Source: Agrobacterium vitis
GTDB taxonomy: Bacteria > Pseudomonadota > Alphaproteobacteria > Rhizobiales > Rhizobiaceae
Assembly: GCF_013337045.2 (NCBI RefSeq)
Contig: NZ_CP118259.1
Location: forward strand, 2,356,001 to 2,420,000
DNA length: 64,000 bases
Direction of reading: 5' to 3'
The notes under the pieces were generated by a model, which had not been told where the DNA came from, searched no databases, and saw nothing but the letters and a program-made list of their open reading frames with translations. Positions within the stretch are counted from its first letter, which is position 1. Every line of letters begins with the position of its first letter. The position numbers and the translations under genes were made by a program. Shown in pieces: positions 8,301-15,674 of this stretch.

Positions 8301-9360
8301 TATTGACGCCCAGCCAGGCAATCTGCGCATCCTGCCGGACCATGCCGAGATCGCGGCGAATATCCTCATAGCGGTAACGCTGGTAGCGCAGCGCCCGGCT
8401 CATCTGCTGGGAAACCTGACCGGTCAATTCGCGCCAGGACAGATCCGGCGTCATTGAAAACCGCAGCGGAACCGCATTGGCGGTCATGCCGGGAATGCGG
8501 CGCATCGTCTGGCTGATACGGGCCGTAACCATGGTCACCATGGTCAGCTCTTCGCAATTGGTCGCCTTGGCGTAATAGGCCGCGACCAGAGCAATCAACG
8601 CCTGCGGCACGCTGGCGCCAAAGCCTCGGCTGATTTCTGCAAGCCCCTTGACCGTCTGCCGGTCGATGACCGTCGTGTGGCGCAGCAGGCCACCGGAAGG
8701 TTCGCCTTTCTTCTTCATCAGGGTCACCGGCTCCGGCAGGCCCTTCATCTGTTCGGACCAATAGGCCTTGTCGCGCTGGAAATGTACCGAATCGCGGTAG
8801 GTACGCTCAAGCTCCAGCAATTCCTGCGGAGAGCCGCAATCATAGGGTTCCGGCTGGTTGCCCTGGGCCAGTGCCGAGTAAATATCGACCAGCCGCCGGG
8901 CCAGCAGGCCACCGGAGAACCCATCCATGATGATATGATGTGCCCAATGATACCAGACCCATTCCGTCGCTGCGAGCTTCAGAAGCGAAGACCCCCAGAG
9001 ATTGTCATTGGCAAGATCGAGAGGCTTGCACATATGCTTTTGCATCCACTCCGTCGCACTTGCGCCAGGATTTTCAGCAGTACTGAAATCGATGACGTCA
9101 AAGACGCCGCAATAGGCCGCCATGACAACCTGATGCGGCTGTCCTTCGATTTCCTTGATGCGTGACCGTGTGACAGCAAAATCATCTGACAAGCGGCGCA
9201 ACGCCTGGCAAAACAGACCTGGATGGACAGGCCCATGAATTTCGATGGATTCAGCAAGAACAAAACTCAGATCGGCTGGAGCTACCTTTTGTTTGACCCA
9301 CAAGCCTGCCTGCGCAAGAGAAACCGGAAAAACCTGTTCATGTCTGCCTACAAAAGACAT
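5356..9360 (-). CDS. Stand-alone NRPS module C-A-PCP-TE, EntF-like, predicted glycine-activating
   Basis: 1334 aa, close to EntF in length and order. The condensation domain (about 10-440) has the active motif HHIIMDG near residue 142. The adenylation domain (about 460-955) has FTSGSTGRPKG near 610, YGPTETT and YRTGDLVRW. The carrier domain has LGGDSLA with the phosphopantetheine Ser near 996. The thioesterase (about 1060-1310) has GWSLGG with nucleophile Ser near 1128. Reading the ten specificity positions by eye gives D-I-L-Q-L-G-V-I-W-(K), close to codes I recall for glycine; this needs software confirmation. The C domain implies an acyl donor on another carrier protein, but no partner NRPS/PKS, aryl-activating gene, phosphopantetheinyl transferase or transporter lies nearby. 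A siderophore, lipopeptide or signalling amide are all possible products. Confidence 0.93.
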   Translation of the reverse strand: MSFVGRHEQVFPVSLAQAGLWVKQKVAPADLSFVLAESIEIHGPVHPGLFCQALRRLSDDFAVTRSRIKEIEGQPHQVVMAAYCGVFDVIDFSTAENPGASATEWMQKHMCKPLDLANDNLWGSSLLKLAATEWVWYHWAHHIIMDGFSGGLLARRLVDIYSALAQGNQPEPYDCGSPQELLELERTYRDSVHFQRDKAYWSEQMKGLPEPVTLMKKKGEPSGGLLRHTTVIDRQTVKGLAEISRGFGASVPQALIALVAAYYAKATNCEELTMVTMVTARISQTMRRIPGMTANAVPLRFSMTPDLSWRELTGQVSQQMSRALRYQRYRYEDIRRDLGMVRQDAQIAWLGVNIEPFDYDLRFDGHPTTVHNMSNGTMTDFTIFAYDRGDNGDLRIDFDANPALYTLEELADHEARFTRMLREILAAPEKPLRDVSLLSTWERQEILTDWNDTAHKLPDQTWPELFRAQAARTPDAVALSFGGRQMTYGELDAASDHLAGYLMEKGAVAGALVAVAVPRSENMVVALLAVLKSGAAYLPLDPADPASRVAMILEDAQPACVITTEEVAGNLPDATDNLIFLDKPLERQGRDLPKGPSLTDTAYIIFTSGSTGRPKGVEIPHRGLMNFLLSMQDLLKLDSEDRLLAVTTISFDIAALELYLPLLAGARTVIALRSEVRDPAVLHGLIRSAGITIMQATPSLWRALLADHHEGLKGLRSLVGGEALPADLAHKMARLGHPVLNVYGPTETTIWSTNMPLLGSDLDSAPIGRPIWNTRVYVLDRHLQPVPPGFIGELYIGGAGVAKGYLNRPDLTAEKFMADPFAGEGERIYRTGDLVRWRRDGVLDYLGRNDHQIKIRGFRVEPGEIEAALAALPQVREAVVILRDDPGREKRLVAYVVPREGAVGEGATLDAADLSERLGKVIPVHMIPAAYVVLEAIPLNSNGKTDRHALPLPQWTVTEGIALPGTDAEKRLAALWCEILGLEQIGIHDSFFVLGGDSLAAAGMISAVRSRLKGEIPLGAVFETPTIAALAVHLDEASAGSPLIEPVLAIRAKGERPPLFCIHPVLGLGWSFFSLAQHLSDDVPVYALQSDGLHDLAALPRSIEDMAALYVQRIRKIQPHGPYHLLGWSLGGLIAHEMTRQLQAEGQAIAFLGMMDSYHFKPAAQLQDDATLARAALGFLGFDEKAAGDKPSLAELGDFVLKMFDTDNHVLLEQVHQFDPEFVERAKATILHNLEIAQRFTPGKIDADVHFFRAEPSAGSEALNTILNYDAETWLPHVEGRVYLRDMTCNHHDMLNIEPASHISAVVQAELLREFLVLRRPQAEAKIERVTRFA

Positions 9361-10370
9361 TGAAAAACCTCACTGAAATATCGGCCAAAACCAGAAAACA
9401 ATCTAAAAGCAAGCGCAATCAAACGATTGTGCGGCTAGGAAACGCAAAAACTGCCACTCAAAATAAAGCACATCAGCATGTCATGAATTCAACTGCTCAA
9501 TACAAATTAGAAGTACTTAAATAGAAAACAAAAAACCTATTTGTCGCAAAATGATACAATCACGAATAAAACGAACACAGATTTTGCTATAAATTTCACA
9601 AACTATATACAAATCAGGCACACAAGCCTGAAAACGTGAGACAATGAAACCAGCACACGGCACGTTTGTAAAGTGTCAGACTTGCAATAACCCGTAAAAA
9701 TCAACGAAACAGAACGAGGATGGACTTTGCGCTTAATGCCGAATTAATCGCCCAAAAGTAGAAAATTCAACAAATGCACGTTTAAATTTCTATTTCTGTC
9801 CAATTAAGTATACAGATCAAAGATGAAACAATTTTGACACCCTTACGGATCGATATAGTGCACCAAAAAGAGATAAATAATAAAAAATATACATAAAAAA
9901 ACATAGAGACGATTTAAATGAGTGATTATATAACTCTTTTGACATAAGATAATTTTTATACGCAAAAACCCCTCATATTAAATAGTAAAACAATTGCCTT
10001 CGCCAATTTTCATAAAACGGGTGCATCTGTTATTATCATATATCAAATTACGATATTTTAAAATAAAAGCCACGCAGAAAATTCGATCGATATGTCAACA
10101 ACATAGACAGAATTGATATTATCAACGCACCAACAGAGGCCAAAGACTTAAGAACTGTAGGATTAACTCGAGATTCCAAGACAAAACAATAATGTAAAGT
10201 GGATATAGATTGACTTAAATCTGTTCTGGATTGGAGAATGACGCAGTCTTCATTTTAAAATCGCCCGACCGGATTCACTTCAGCGTTGAATACTGATTAC
10301 AGCACGTAACGGCGCTTTGACCGAATGATCGAGGGTCACAGAAGACCACAGCCGATATTCACCTATACGA

Positions 10371-10440
10371 AGGCTCGAAGATGCGCACGCATCCTCTCTC
10401 TTAGAAAACTTCAAATACATCAACGGCTTGAAATGGTCAT
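10371..10440. repeat. Diverged copy of the 119-bp palindromic repeat
   Basis: The segment reads GCTCGAAGATGCGCACGCAT followed by CCTCT, then CTTCAAATACATCAACGGCT and TGAAATGG. It parallels the element at 769-887 (TCTCGAAGATGCTGACGCAT, then a TTGAGATA-type arm). The central stem is degraded. It lies between the AT-rich region and the glnII 3' end. Confidence 0.5.
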
Positions 10441-10500
10441 ACCGTCTTCAGGACAAGGATGCATCTGCATCTGCAATGTCCTGGTACAAGACATCAAGAG

Positions 10501-10565
10501 CGCTTGCGCCCAGACCCGAGGGTAAGATCCGATGGATCGAGCCAAATTGGATCAGGGCGCAAGCG
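10501..10565 (-). terminator. Long-loop inverted repeat just past the glnII stop
   Basis: CGCTTGCGCCC (10501-10511) pairs perfectly with GGGCGCAAGCG (10555-10565), an 11-bp stem with a 43-base loop, 7 bp past the glnII stop codon. It may act as a transcript end or 3' stabilising structure; there is no T-run. Confidence 0.4.
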
Positions 10566-10572
10566 GAGAGGA

Positions 10573-11607
10573 TCAGGCAGCTTCGGACTTCGCAGCCGGA
10601 ACTTCTGCAATCGTCTTCAAGACCTGGGAAGCGATCTGGTAAGGGCAGCCCTGCGAATTGGGGCGACGATCTTCCAGGTAGCCACGATAGCCATTGTTGA
10701 CGAAAGAATGCGGAACGCGGATCGATGCACCACGGTCAGCAACGCCGTAGGAGAACTTGTTCCACGGAGCGGTTTCGTGCTTGCCGGTCAGACGCAGGTG
10801 GTTGTCGGGACCGTAAACGTCGATATGCTCTTTCCAGTTCTTGGCGAAAGCCGCCATGAGCGCTTCGAAATAGTCCTTGCCGCCAACTTCGCGCATGAAC
10901 TTGGTCGAGAAGTTGCAGTGCATGCCGGAACCGTTCCAGTCGGTATCGCCGAGCGGCTTGCAATGGAACTCGACATCGACGCCGTATTTTTCGCACAGAC
11001 GCAGCAACAGGTAGCGAGCCAGCCAGATTTCGTCGGCGGCCTTCTTGGAGCCCTTGCCGAAAACCTGGAATTCCCACTGGCCCTTGGCCACTTCAGCATT
11101 GATGCCTTCGTGGTTGATGCCAGCAGCCAGGCAGAGATCCAGATGCTCTTCAACGATTTCACGCGCGATATCGCCGACATTCTTGAAGCCGACGCCGGTG
11201 TAATAAGGACCCTGCGGCGCAGGATAGCCATTTTCCGGGAAGCCGAGCGGACGGCCGTCCTGATAAAGGAAATATTCCTGTTCGAAGCCGAACCATGTGC
11301 CTTCGTCTTCCAGAATGGTGGCGCGGCTGTTGGTGCTATGCGGGGTGACGCCATCGGGCATCATCACTTCGCACATCACCAATGCACCATTGGTGCGGGC
11401 CGGATCTGGGTAAACAGCAACAGGCTTCAGCACGCAATCCGAGCTATGGCCTTCGGCCTGCTGGGTGGAGCTACCGTCGAAGCCCCAGAGGGGGAGCTGT
11501 TCGAGGGTCGGAAATTCAGCGAATTCCTTGATCTGCGTCTTGCCACGCAGGTTCGGGACCGGCGTATAGCCGTCCAACCAGATATACTCGAGCTTGTACT
11601 TGGTCAT
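10573..11607 (-). CDS. glnII: Glutamine synthetase type II
   Basis: 344 aa, the short eukaryote-like octameric glutamine synthetase of rhizobia (GSII): ATP + glutamate + ammonia to glutamine. Diagnostic stretches are YIWLDGYTPVPNLRGKT near the start, LPLWGFDGSST, WFGFEQEYFL (glutamate/metal site), GMHCNFSTKFMRE and ASIRVPHSFV. Unlike GSI it lacks the adenylylation tyrosine loop and is normally controlled by transcription through NtrC. An NtrC-like palindrome and a weak sigma-54-like element lie upstream. DUF2735 is transcribed divergently, as commonly seen beside glnII in rhizobia. Confidence 0.96.
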   Translation of the reverse strand: MTKYKLEYIWLDGYTPVPNLRGKTQIKEFAEFPTLEQLPLWGFDGSSTQQAEGHSSDCVLKPVAVYPDPARTNGALVMCEVMMPDGVTPHSTNSRATILEDEGTWFGFEQEYFLYQDGRPLGFPENGYPAPQGPYYTGVGFKNVGDIAREIVEEHLDLCLAAGINHEGINAEVAKGQWEFQVFGKGSKKAADEIWLARYLLLRLCEKYGVDVEFHCKPLGDTDWNGSGMHCNFSTKFMREVGGKDYFEALMAAFAKNWKEHIDVYGPDNHLRLTGKHETAPWNKFSYGVADRGASIRVPHSFVNNGYRGYLEDRRPNSQGCPYQIASQVLKTIAEVPAAKSEAA

Positions 11608-11836
11608 TGTCGATCTCTCATAAGTCCAGCGCCTCGCATCGGGCGCACCCTGGGGGTGATTCTCCGGCGGTCCGGGAGTCGATTAAGAACAAGCAGGAAC
11701 CATGCCAAACCCGCAAAATTCACTCTGCGACCGACAGAAAAAACACCAGGCATATTCAAAACACCTTAAAAGCCACGGGTTTTTAACAGTTTTGCGTCAG
11801 ATTGACGGACATGCCACCGCCTTCTCAATGCGCATT

Positions 11837-11854
11837 TGCAAAATAAAAGGCAGC
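11837..11854 (-). promoter_or_regulatory. Possible sigma-54 promoter element for glnII
   Basis: On the minus strand GCTGCCTTTTATTTTGCA matches the -24/-12 layout (TGGC-N8-TTGCA) with one mismatch, TGCC instead of TGGC, and correct spacing. It lies 230 bp before the glnII start and about 65 bp downstream of the NtrC-like palindrome. The call is tentative and rests partly on known NtrC control of glnII. Confidence 0.35.
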
Positions 11855-11919
11855 AATGCCCGGTGGATAGCAGCGATGACGTGAAAAAGCAGCTTGAAAT
11901 GATTTATTTTTGGGCAAAT

Positions 11920-11936
11920 TGCACTTTCTATGTGCA
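11920..11936. promoter_or_regulatory. NtrC-type binding palindrome between glnII and DUF2735
   Basis: TGCACTTTCTATGTGCA is a perfect TGCAC-N7-GTGCA dyad, matching the NtrC consensus half sites. It lies in the divergent region of two genes expected to respond to nitrogen limitation and could serve both. The assignment follows family knowledge; binding is not shown. Confidence 0.6.
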
Positions 11937-12006
11937 TTTTAGCTGAAAAAATGCTATGAGATTCATCCGGGCGGAGGAGCTCGAGGAACAACGAAGGGCA
12001 GTAGCG

Positions 12007-12186
12007 ATGACAACGGGCCTTGGTCGGGAATCGGCAAAAATCTACGAATTCCCAGTACATAATACGCAAAGACTGCGTGAAATGCGTGAGCGCAATCTCC
12101 ACAAGCAGGTGATCCTCGAAAGCGGAGCCGCAAGCTGGTATCACGAGGCAGCGATCCGCGAGGCTGAAGACGCGCGTAAGCAGTGA
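12007..12186 (+). CDS. DUF2735 family small protein
   Basis: About 59 aa when started at the ATG at 12007 (MTTGLGRESAKIYEFPVHNT), preceded by GAAGGGCAG. A longer frame from 11956 would add 17 residues unlike the family. The RESAKIYEFP opening and a basic helix with an SGAASWYHEAAI ending fit DUF2735, a small protein of unknown function typically divergent from glnII in Rhizobiaceae. Shared control through the palindrome at 11920-11936 is inferred. Confidence 0.8.
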   Translation: MTTGLGRESAKIYEFPVHNTQRLREMRERNLHKQVILESGAASWYHEAAIREAEDARKQ

Positions 12187-12245
12187 CGTTTGGCAAGAAC
12201 GCAATCAGCGGGATCATGCTGCATGACCCCGCTTCGACTGCGCGC

Positions 12246-12335
12246 TAGAGCATGTCAGGTTCAGAGTGAACCAGACAGACTCTAGCCTTTCTTGTTTTCG
12301 TTTGTCTTTCGGGAAAACCGGGTTCCACTTTTCCC
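12246..12335. repeat. Rhizobial intergenic repeat (RIME-like) copy
   Basis: Contains AGGTTCAGAGTGAACCAG, an inverted GGTTCA/TGAACC core, followed by CTTGTTTTCGTTTGTCTTTC, then GGGAAAACCGGGTTCCACTT. The same two blocks recur at 60449-60540 and the second block at about 30697-30750. Located between DUF2735 and uraD. Confidence 0.6.
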
Positions 12336-12372
12336 TCTTTAAACGCGCGACCCGATCATTCCTGGCTGGTAC

Positions 12373-12882
12373 TCATTCCTGCTCGGCACTTTCGGCTGGC
12401 AGCATTGCTTCGAGCCGAAGGCGGGCGATTTTTTCGACTTGAAGGCAGGCGGTTGAGAACTCGGTCTCGACGCTATTGTCGATCCGGGCCTCAAATGCGG
12501 CCAGAATGTCGTCTTTCGTCAGGCCCTTTACGGCGATGATGAACGGAAAGCCGAATTTTTCCATATAAGCACTATTGAGCGCTGTAAAACGCTGGTGTTC
12601 AGCCTCCGACAGGCGATCGAGCCCGGCGCCCGCCTGTTCGCTGCGGCTTTCCTCTGTCAACTCACCGGCAATAGCCAGTTTTCCCGCCAGATCCGGATGC
12701 GCCCGCAGCACATCGAGCCGCTCGGCTTGGGTTGCTGTGCGAAACATCGCGCTCATTCCATCATGAACGCCAAGGGCGGTCAGGGGCTCATCGATAAAAC
12801 CGGCATCGAAAGCGCGCTCGGCAATAAACGGTGAATGTTCGAATATCCCGCCGAATTGCTCAATGAAATCCTGTCGCTGCAT
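12373..12882 (-). CDS. uraD: OHCU decarboxylase
   Basis: 169 aa from the ATG at 12882, which has GGGTGAG just upstream; the frame could extend to 12954 but the extra 24 residues are not family-like. The enzyme decarboxylates 2-oxo-4-hydroxy-4-carboxy-5-ureidoimidazoline to (S)-allantoin. HPDLAGKLA (catalytic His), EQAGAGLDRL, FNxAY-like LNSAYMEKFGFPFIIAVKG and the C-terminal RLEAML helix are typical. It stands alone here, away from uraH and allA. Confidence 0.93.
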   Translation of the reverse strand: MQRQDFIEQFGGIFEHSPFIAERAFDAGFIDEPLTALGVHDGMSAMFRTATQAERLDVLRAHPDLAGKLAIAGELTEESRSEQAGAGLDRLSEAEHQRFTALNSAYMEKFGFPFIIAVKGLTKDDILAAFEARIDNSVETEFSTACLQVEKIARLRLEAMLPAESAEQE

Positions 12883-13107
12883 CGGCTCACCCCTGTTTTG
12901 ATCTGCAATCGATAGCCAATATGCAACGGGTTGGAAAGAGCCGGATTTTCGCAAGGCCGCGCCGAATATTCACGGTAGATGTTGAACGCACCCGCCAGAG
13001 ACCTATCTAAGAGGCGGGCTGCCGTTCCCAACGGCTTTTCATTGCCCTTCCCAATTACAAAAACTGTTCTCTACACATTCCTCCCCATGACAAAAAAGGA
13101 GCGCCGC

Positions 13108-14154
13108 ATGCCAATCGCAAGAGGTTATGCCGCAACCGACGCCAGCAAGCCGCTGGAACCCTTCACTTTTGAACGTCGCGAACCCAATGACGACGACGTG
13201 GTGATTTCCATTAAATATTGTGGTGTCTGCCATTCCGACATCCACCAGGCCCGTAACGAATGGGGCAATTCCGCATTCCCCATGGTGCCCGGCCACGAAA
13301 TTGCCGGTGTCGTCACCGCCGTTGGCGCAAACGTGTCGAAATTCAAGGTCGGCGATCATGTCGGCGTTGGCTGTTTCGTCGATTCCTGCGTTCATTGCCA
13401 GGAACGCGATGAGGATATCGAGCAATATCTGCCCGGCCTCGTTCAGACCTATAACGGCGTCGACCGCGACGGTAAGACCGCCACCCAGGGCGGCTATTCC
13501 GACACGATCGTCGTCAAGGAAGGCTATGTCCTGTCGATCCCGGACAATCTGCCACTCGACAAGGCGGCCCCGCTGCTTTGCGCCGGTATTACGCTGTATT
13601 CGCCGCTCGCTCATTGGAAAGCTGGCCCGGGCAAGAAAGTGGCCATCGTCGGCATGGGCGGTCTCGGCCATATGGGCGTCAAGATCGGCGCGGCCATGGG
13701 CGCGGAAATCACCGTGCTCAGCCAGACCCTGTCGAAGAAAGAGGATGGCCTGCGCCTTGGTGCCAGCCATTATTATGCGACCAGCGACGCCAAGACCTTC
13801 GAAACGCTGGCCGGGTCCTTCGACCTGATCATCTGCACCGTTAGTGCCGATATCGATTGGAACGCCTATCTCAACCTGCTGAAGGTGGATGGCACCATGG
13901 TTCTGCTTGGCGTGCCGGAAAAGCCGGTTCCGGTCCATGCCTTCTCGCTGATCCCTGCCCGCCGTAATCTGGCCGGCTCCATGATCGGGTCGATCAAGGA
14001 AACCCAGGACATGCTGGATTTCTGCGGCAAGCACAATATCACCTCGGATATCGAGCTGATCGACATCAAGGATATCAATACGGCCTATGAGCGGGTGTTG
14101 AAAAGCGACGTGCGTTACCGTTTCGTCATTGATATGGCGACGCTGGCCGCCTAA
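13108..14154 (+). CDS. Zinc-type NAD(P)-dependent alcohol dehydrogenase (YahK/CAD-like)
   Basis: 348 aa from 13108, where AAAAAAGGAGCG gives an excellent ribosome site; the longer frame from 12979 lacks one. Catalytic zinc ligands are visible in CGVCHSDIH and GHEIAGVV, and the Rossmann motif is [11 protein letters not shown]. The structural-zinc loop reads [19 protein letters not shown]: two of the four usual cysteines are replaced (by R and L), so the second zinc is probably absent. Substrates are likely aldehydes/alcohols of unknown identity. Single-gene unit ending at a shared terminator. Confidence 0.9.
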   Translation: MPIARGYAATDASKPLEPFTFERREPNDDDVVISIKYCGVCHSDIHQARNEWGNSAFPMVPGHEIAGVVTAVGANVSKFKVGDHVGVGCFVDSCVHCQERDEDIEQYLPGLVQTYNGVDRDGKTATQGGYSDTIVVKEGYVLSIPDNLPLDKAAPLLCAGITLYSPLAHWKAGPGKKVAIVGMGGLGHMGVKIGAAMGAEITVLSQTLSKKEDGLRLGASHYYATSDAKTFETLAGSFDLIICTVSADIDWNAYLNLLKVDGTMVLLGVPEKPVPVHAFSLIPARRNLAGSMIGSIKETQDMLDFCGKHNITSDIELIDIKDINTAYERVLKSDVRYRFVIDMATLAA

Positions 14155-14169
14155 AATTTCAATAGAAAA

Positions 14170-14193
14170 ATCCCCCGGTAAAGACCGGGGGAT
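14170..14193 (-). terminator. Rho-independent terminator for the DUF992 gene
   Basis: Perfect 10-bp stem ATCCCCCGGT / ACCGGGGGAT with a 4-base loop. On the minus strand it is followed by TTTTTC. It lies between the convergent alcohol dehydrogenase and DUF992 genes and may serve both. Confidence 0.8.
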
Positions 14194-14224
14194 GCACAAA
14201 TCTCACATCAAATGAAATATCAGA

Positions 14225-14749
14225 TCAACGAGCCGGCTTCAGTTGCAGGCGCGAGATCCCGGCTGCAACGTTCAAGCCCGTTCCAGCCTCGGCGCTGAGC
14301 GGCTGCAAGCCAAAATTCTTGTTGCTGCCGCCAACCAGCGCGTTGGCGCCAAGGCCGATGCCCACCGAGGCTCTTGCCGATGCGCCGACATAGGTGCCAG
14401 CCAGCGCGCCCTGGCGCGTCGTCGTCGGATTGATGTTATAAACGATCCAGCGGATGTAGCTCTTGCCGGTAATTCCGACATCCAGGCCCAGCTTGCCGAT
14501 AGAGCCGCTATAGCGCTCAACCTTGCCCGAACGCTGCTGGAAATCGCAGGTCACCGTTCTGCTGGAACCAATCAGCATGCCGATGCCGCCTGCAACCTCA
14601 CAGGACAATGTTCCCAACCGCTCCTTAGGCTGCGTCGCCGTCATCTGGGAGGCAGGGTGGCGCGTGCTATTGTGATGGGTGTTCGCTGCATTGGCGATCG
14701 ATGCCGACCCCATCGCCGCTACCGCGACCAGAGCAAAAACTGTTCTCAT
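14225..14749 (-). CDS. DUF992 domain exported protein
   Basis: 174 aa from the ATG at 14749, with GAAAGG upstream; the extra upstream codons are not conserved-looking. The signal peptide is MRTVFALVAVAAMGSASIANA. The mature part has LGTLSCEVAGGIGMLIGSSR and VTCDFQQRSGKVERYSGSIG, then a glycine/alanine-rich beta region (GASARASVGIGLGANALVGG) typical of DUF992 periplasmic proteins of unknown function. Monocistronic between two hairpins. Confidence 0.88.
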   Translation of the reverse strand: MRTVFALVAVAAMGSASIANAANTHHNSTRHPASQMTATQPKERLGTLSCEVAGGIGMLIGSSRTVTCDFQQRSGKVERYSGSIGKLGLDVGITGKSYIRWIVYNINPTTTRQGALAGTYVGASARASVGIGLGANALVGGSNKNFGLQPLSAEAGTGLNVAAGISRLQLKPAR

Positions 14750-14829
14750 CGAACATTCCTTTCCGCTGTTGCAGACCGTTTCCGGTCCCCGTCCGCGAGG
14801 CATTCATACGCCTCGAATTAATGGTTTTG

Positions 14830-14858
14830 ACCGCCAGCCCCCATTCAGGACTGGCGGT
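14830..14858 (-). terminator. Hairpin downstream of the CsbD gene
   Basis: Perfect 8-bp stem ACCGCCAG / CTGGCGGT with a 13-base loop, between the CsbD stop and the DUF992 start. A likely transcript end for csbD; there is no clear T-run. Confidence 0.5.
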
Positions 14859-14941
14859 ATATCTTAGATACTGTTTCGAGGTCGAGGCAGAACGCAGGGC
14901 ATTTCCAGCGCCTCAGAGACCTTCACGAAAACGGTATTGGG

Positions 14942-15109
14942 TTACTTGAAAGCGTCTTTCACCTTGCCGACGGTGGACTGGACCTTGCCAGCAGCCTTAT
15001 CCATCTTGCCTTCGGCTTCCAGATTCTTGTTACCGGTCACTTTGCCAGCAACTTCCTTGACGCTACCCTTGGCTTGATTAGCGGCACCTTCAATGCGATT
15101 CTTGTCCAT
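14942..15109 (-). CDS. CsbD-like stress protein
   Basis: 55 aa from [20 protein letters not shown] to the end, with alternating [20 protein letters not shown] repeats characteristic of the CsbD family. It is a small, charged, probably disordered protein induced by general stress in many bacteria. The start at 15109 follows a purine-rich AAGGACGAAAACT sequence; the frame can extend to 15196 but only with non-family residues. Confidence 0.9.
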   Translation of the reverse strand: MDKNRIEGAANQAKGSVKEVAGKVTGNKNLEAEGKMDKAAGKVQSTVGKVKDAFK

Positions 15110-15196
15110 AGTTTTCGTCCTTCTCTTAATTAAGGAAGACCGTCCTTGGTGTTCCAGCAGAGAAACGTGCAGCCGGAAAAATTGTTCACCAGTCAT

Positions 15197-15674
15197 TAAA
15201 AGAAATTGTCACTCCCCAGCTCGCTACAGCAGGGTAAAACATTGCAGGCGCCACCAATGAGTGCAATCAAATCTCTCCATATGAAAGATGAATTCAAAAC
15301 TAGCCACAAGGAAAGCGGCACTCGCTTACAGAATATATCTTGAGTTTATAAAGAAGGATTGTGGGACGAATCCAAAAATTTGAAGCGATGATTGCGGCCA
15401 GACGTAGAATATTCCATCATTTTTTAAGATGATGGCATTTAAGGCAAAAATTATGCTGTCAATGCAATATATTGCATCATGATTCCTGCGTTCTATAAAC
15501 CACACGGTGCGGTGAGCGCAGGACGTCACACCCGGCAGAATTTGCTTGTGCTCCTATTAAATCTTCTTTTTCAGAGCATTTCCCAAGGGTAAATCTCAAA
15601 TTTCGATCATTTCATATATTCCTGAAATTTTGACATATTTTTTTAATTATTACCTATTATTACAGTTTTTATCT
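15197..15674. other. Gene-free region between csbD and the diguanylate cyclase
   Basis: AT-rich and divergent, so it should contain both promoters. I see only a small hairpin, CCATCAT / ATGATGG near 15415-15436, and no recognisable operator. Confidence 0.4.

Larger units (their letters stand above)
9361..10572. other. 1.2-kb gene-free AT-rich region upstream of the NRPS gene
   Basis: No ORF with plausible codon use or ribosome site was found. The first ~960 bp are strongly AT-rich with many A and T tracts, unlike the flanking GC-rich genes. The NRPS start has GAGG about 8 bp upstream. The last ~250 bp contain a dispersed repeat copy (about 10371-10440) and a long inverted repeat (10501-10565). 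The region may hold the NRPS promoter and nucleoid-protein or regulator binding sites, or be transferred DNA. Confidence 0.5.

Noticed and set aside
15415..15436. Small CCATCAT/ATGATGG hairpin as a terminator or operator
   Set aside because: No gene ends nearby and the stem is only 7 bp; it may be chance.
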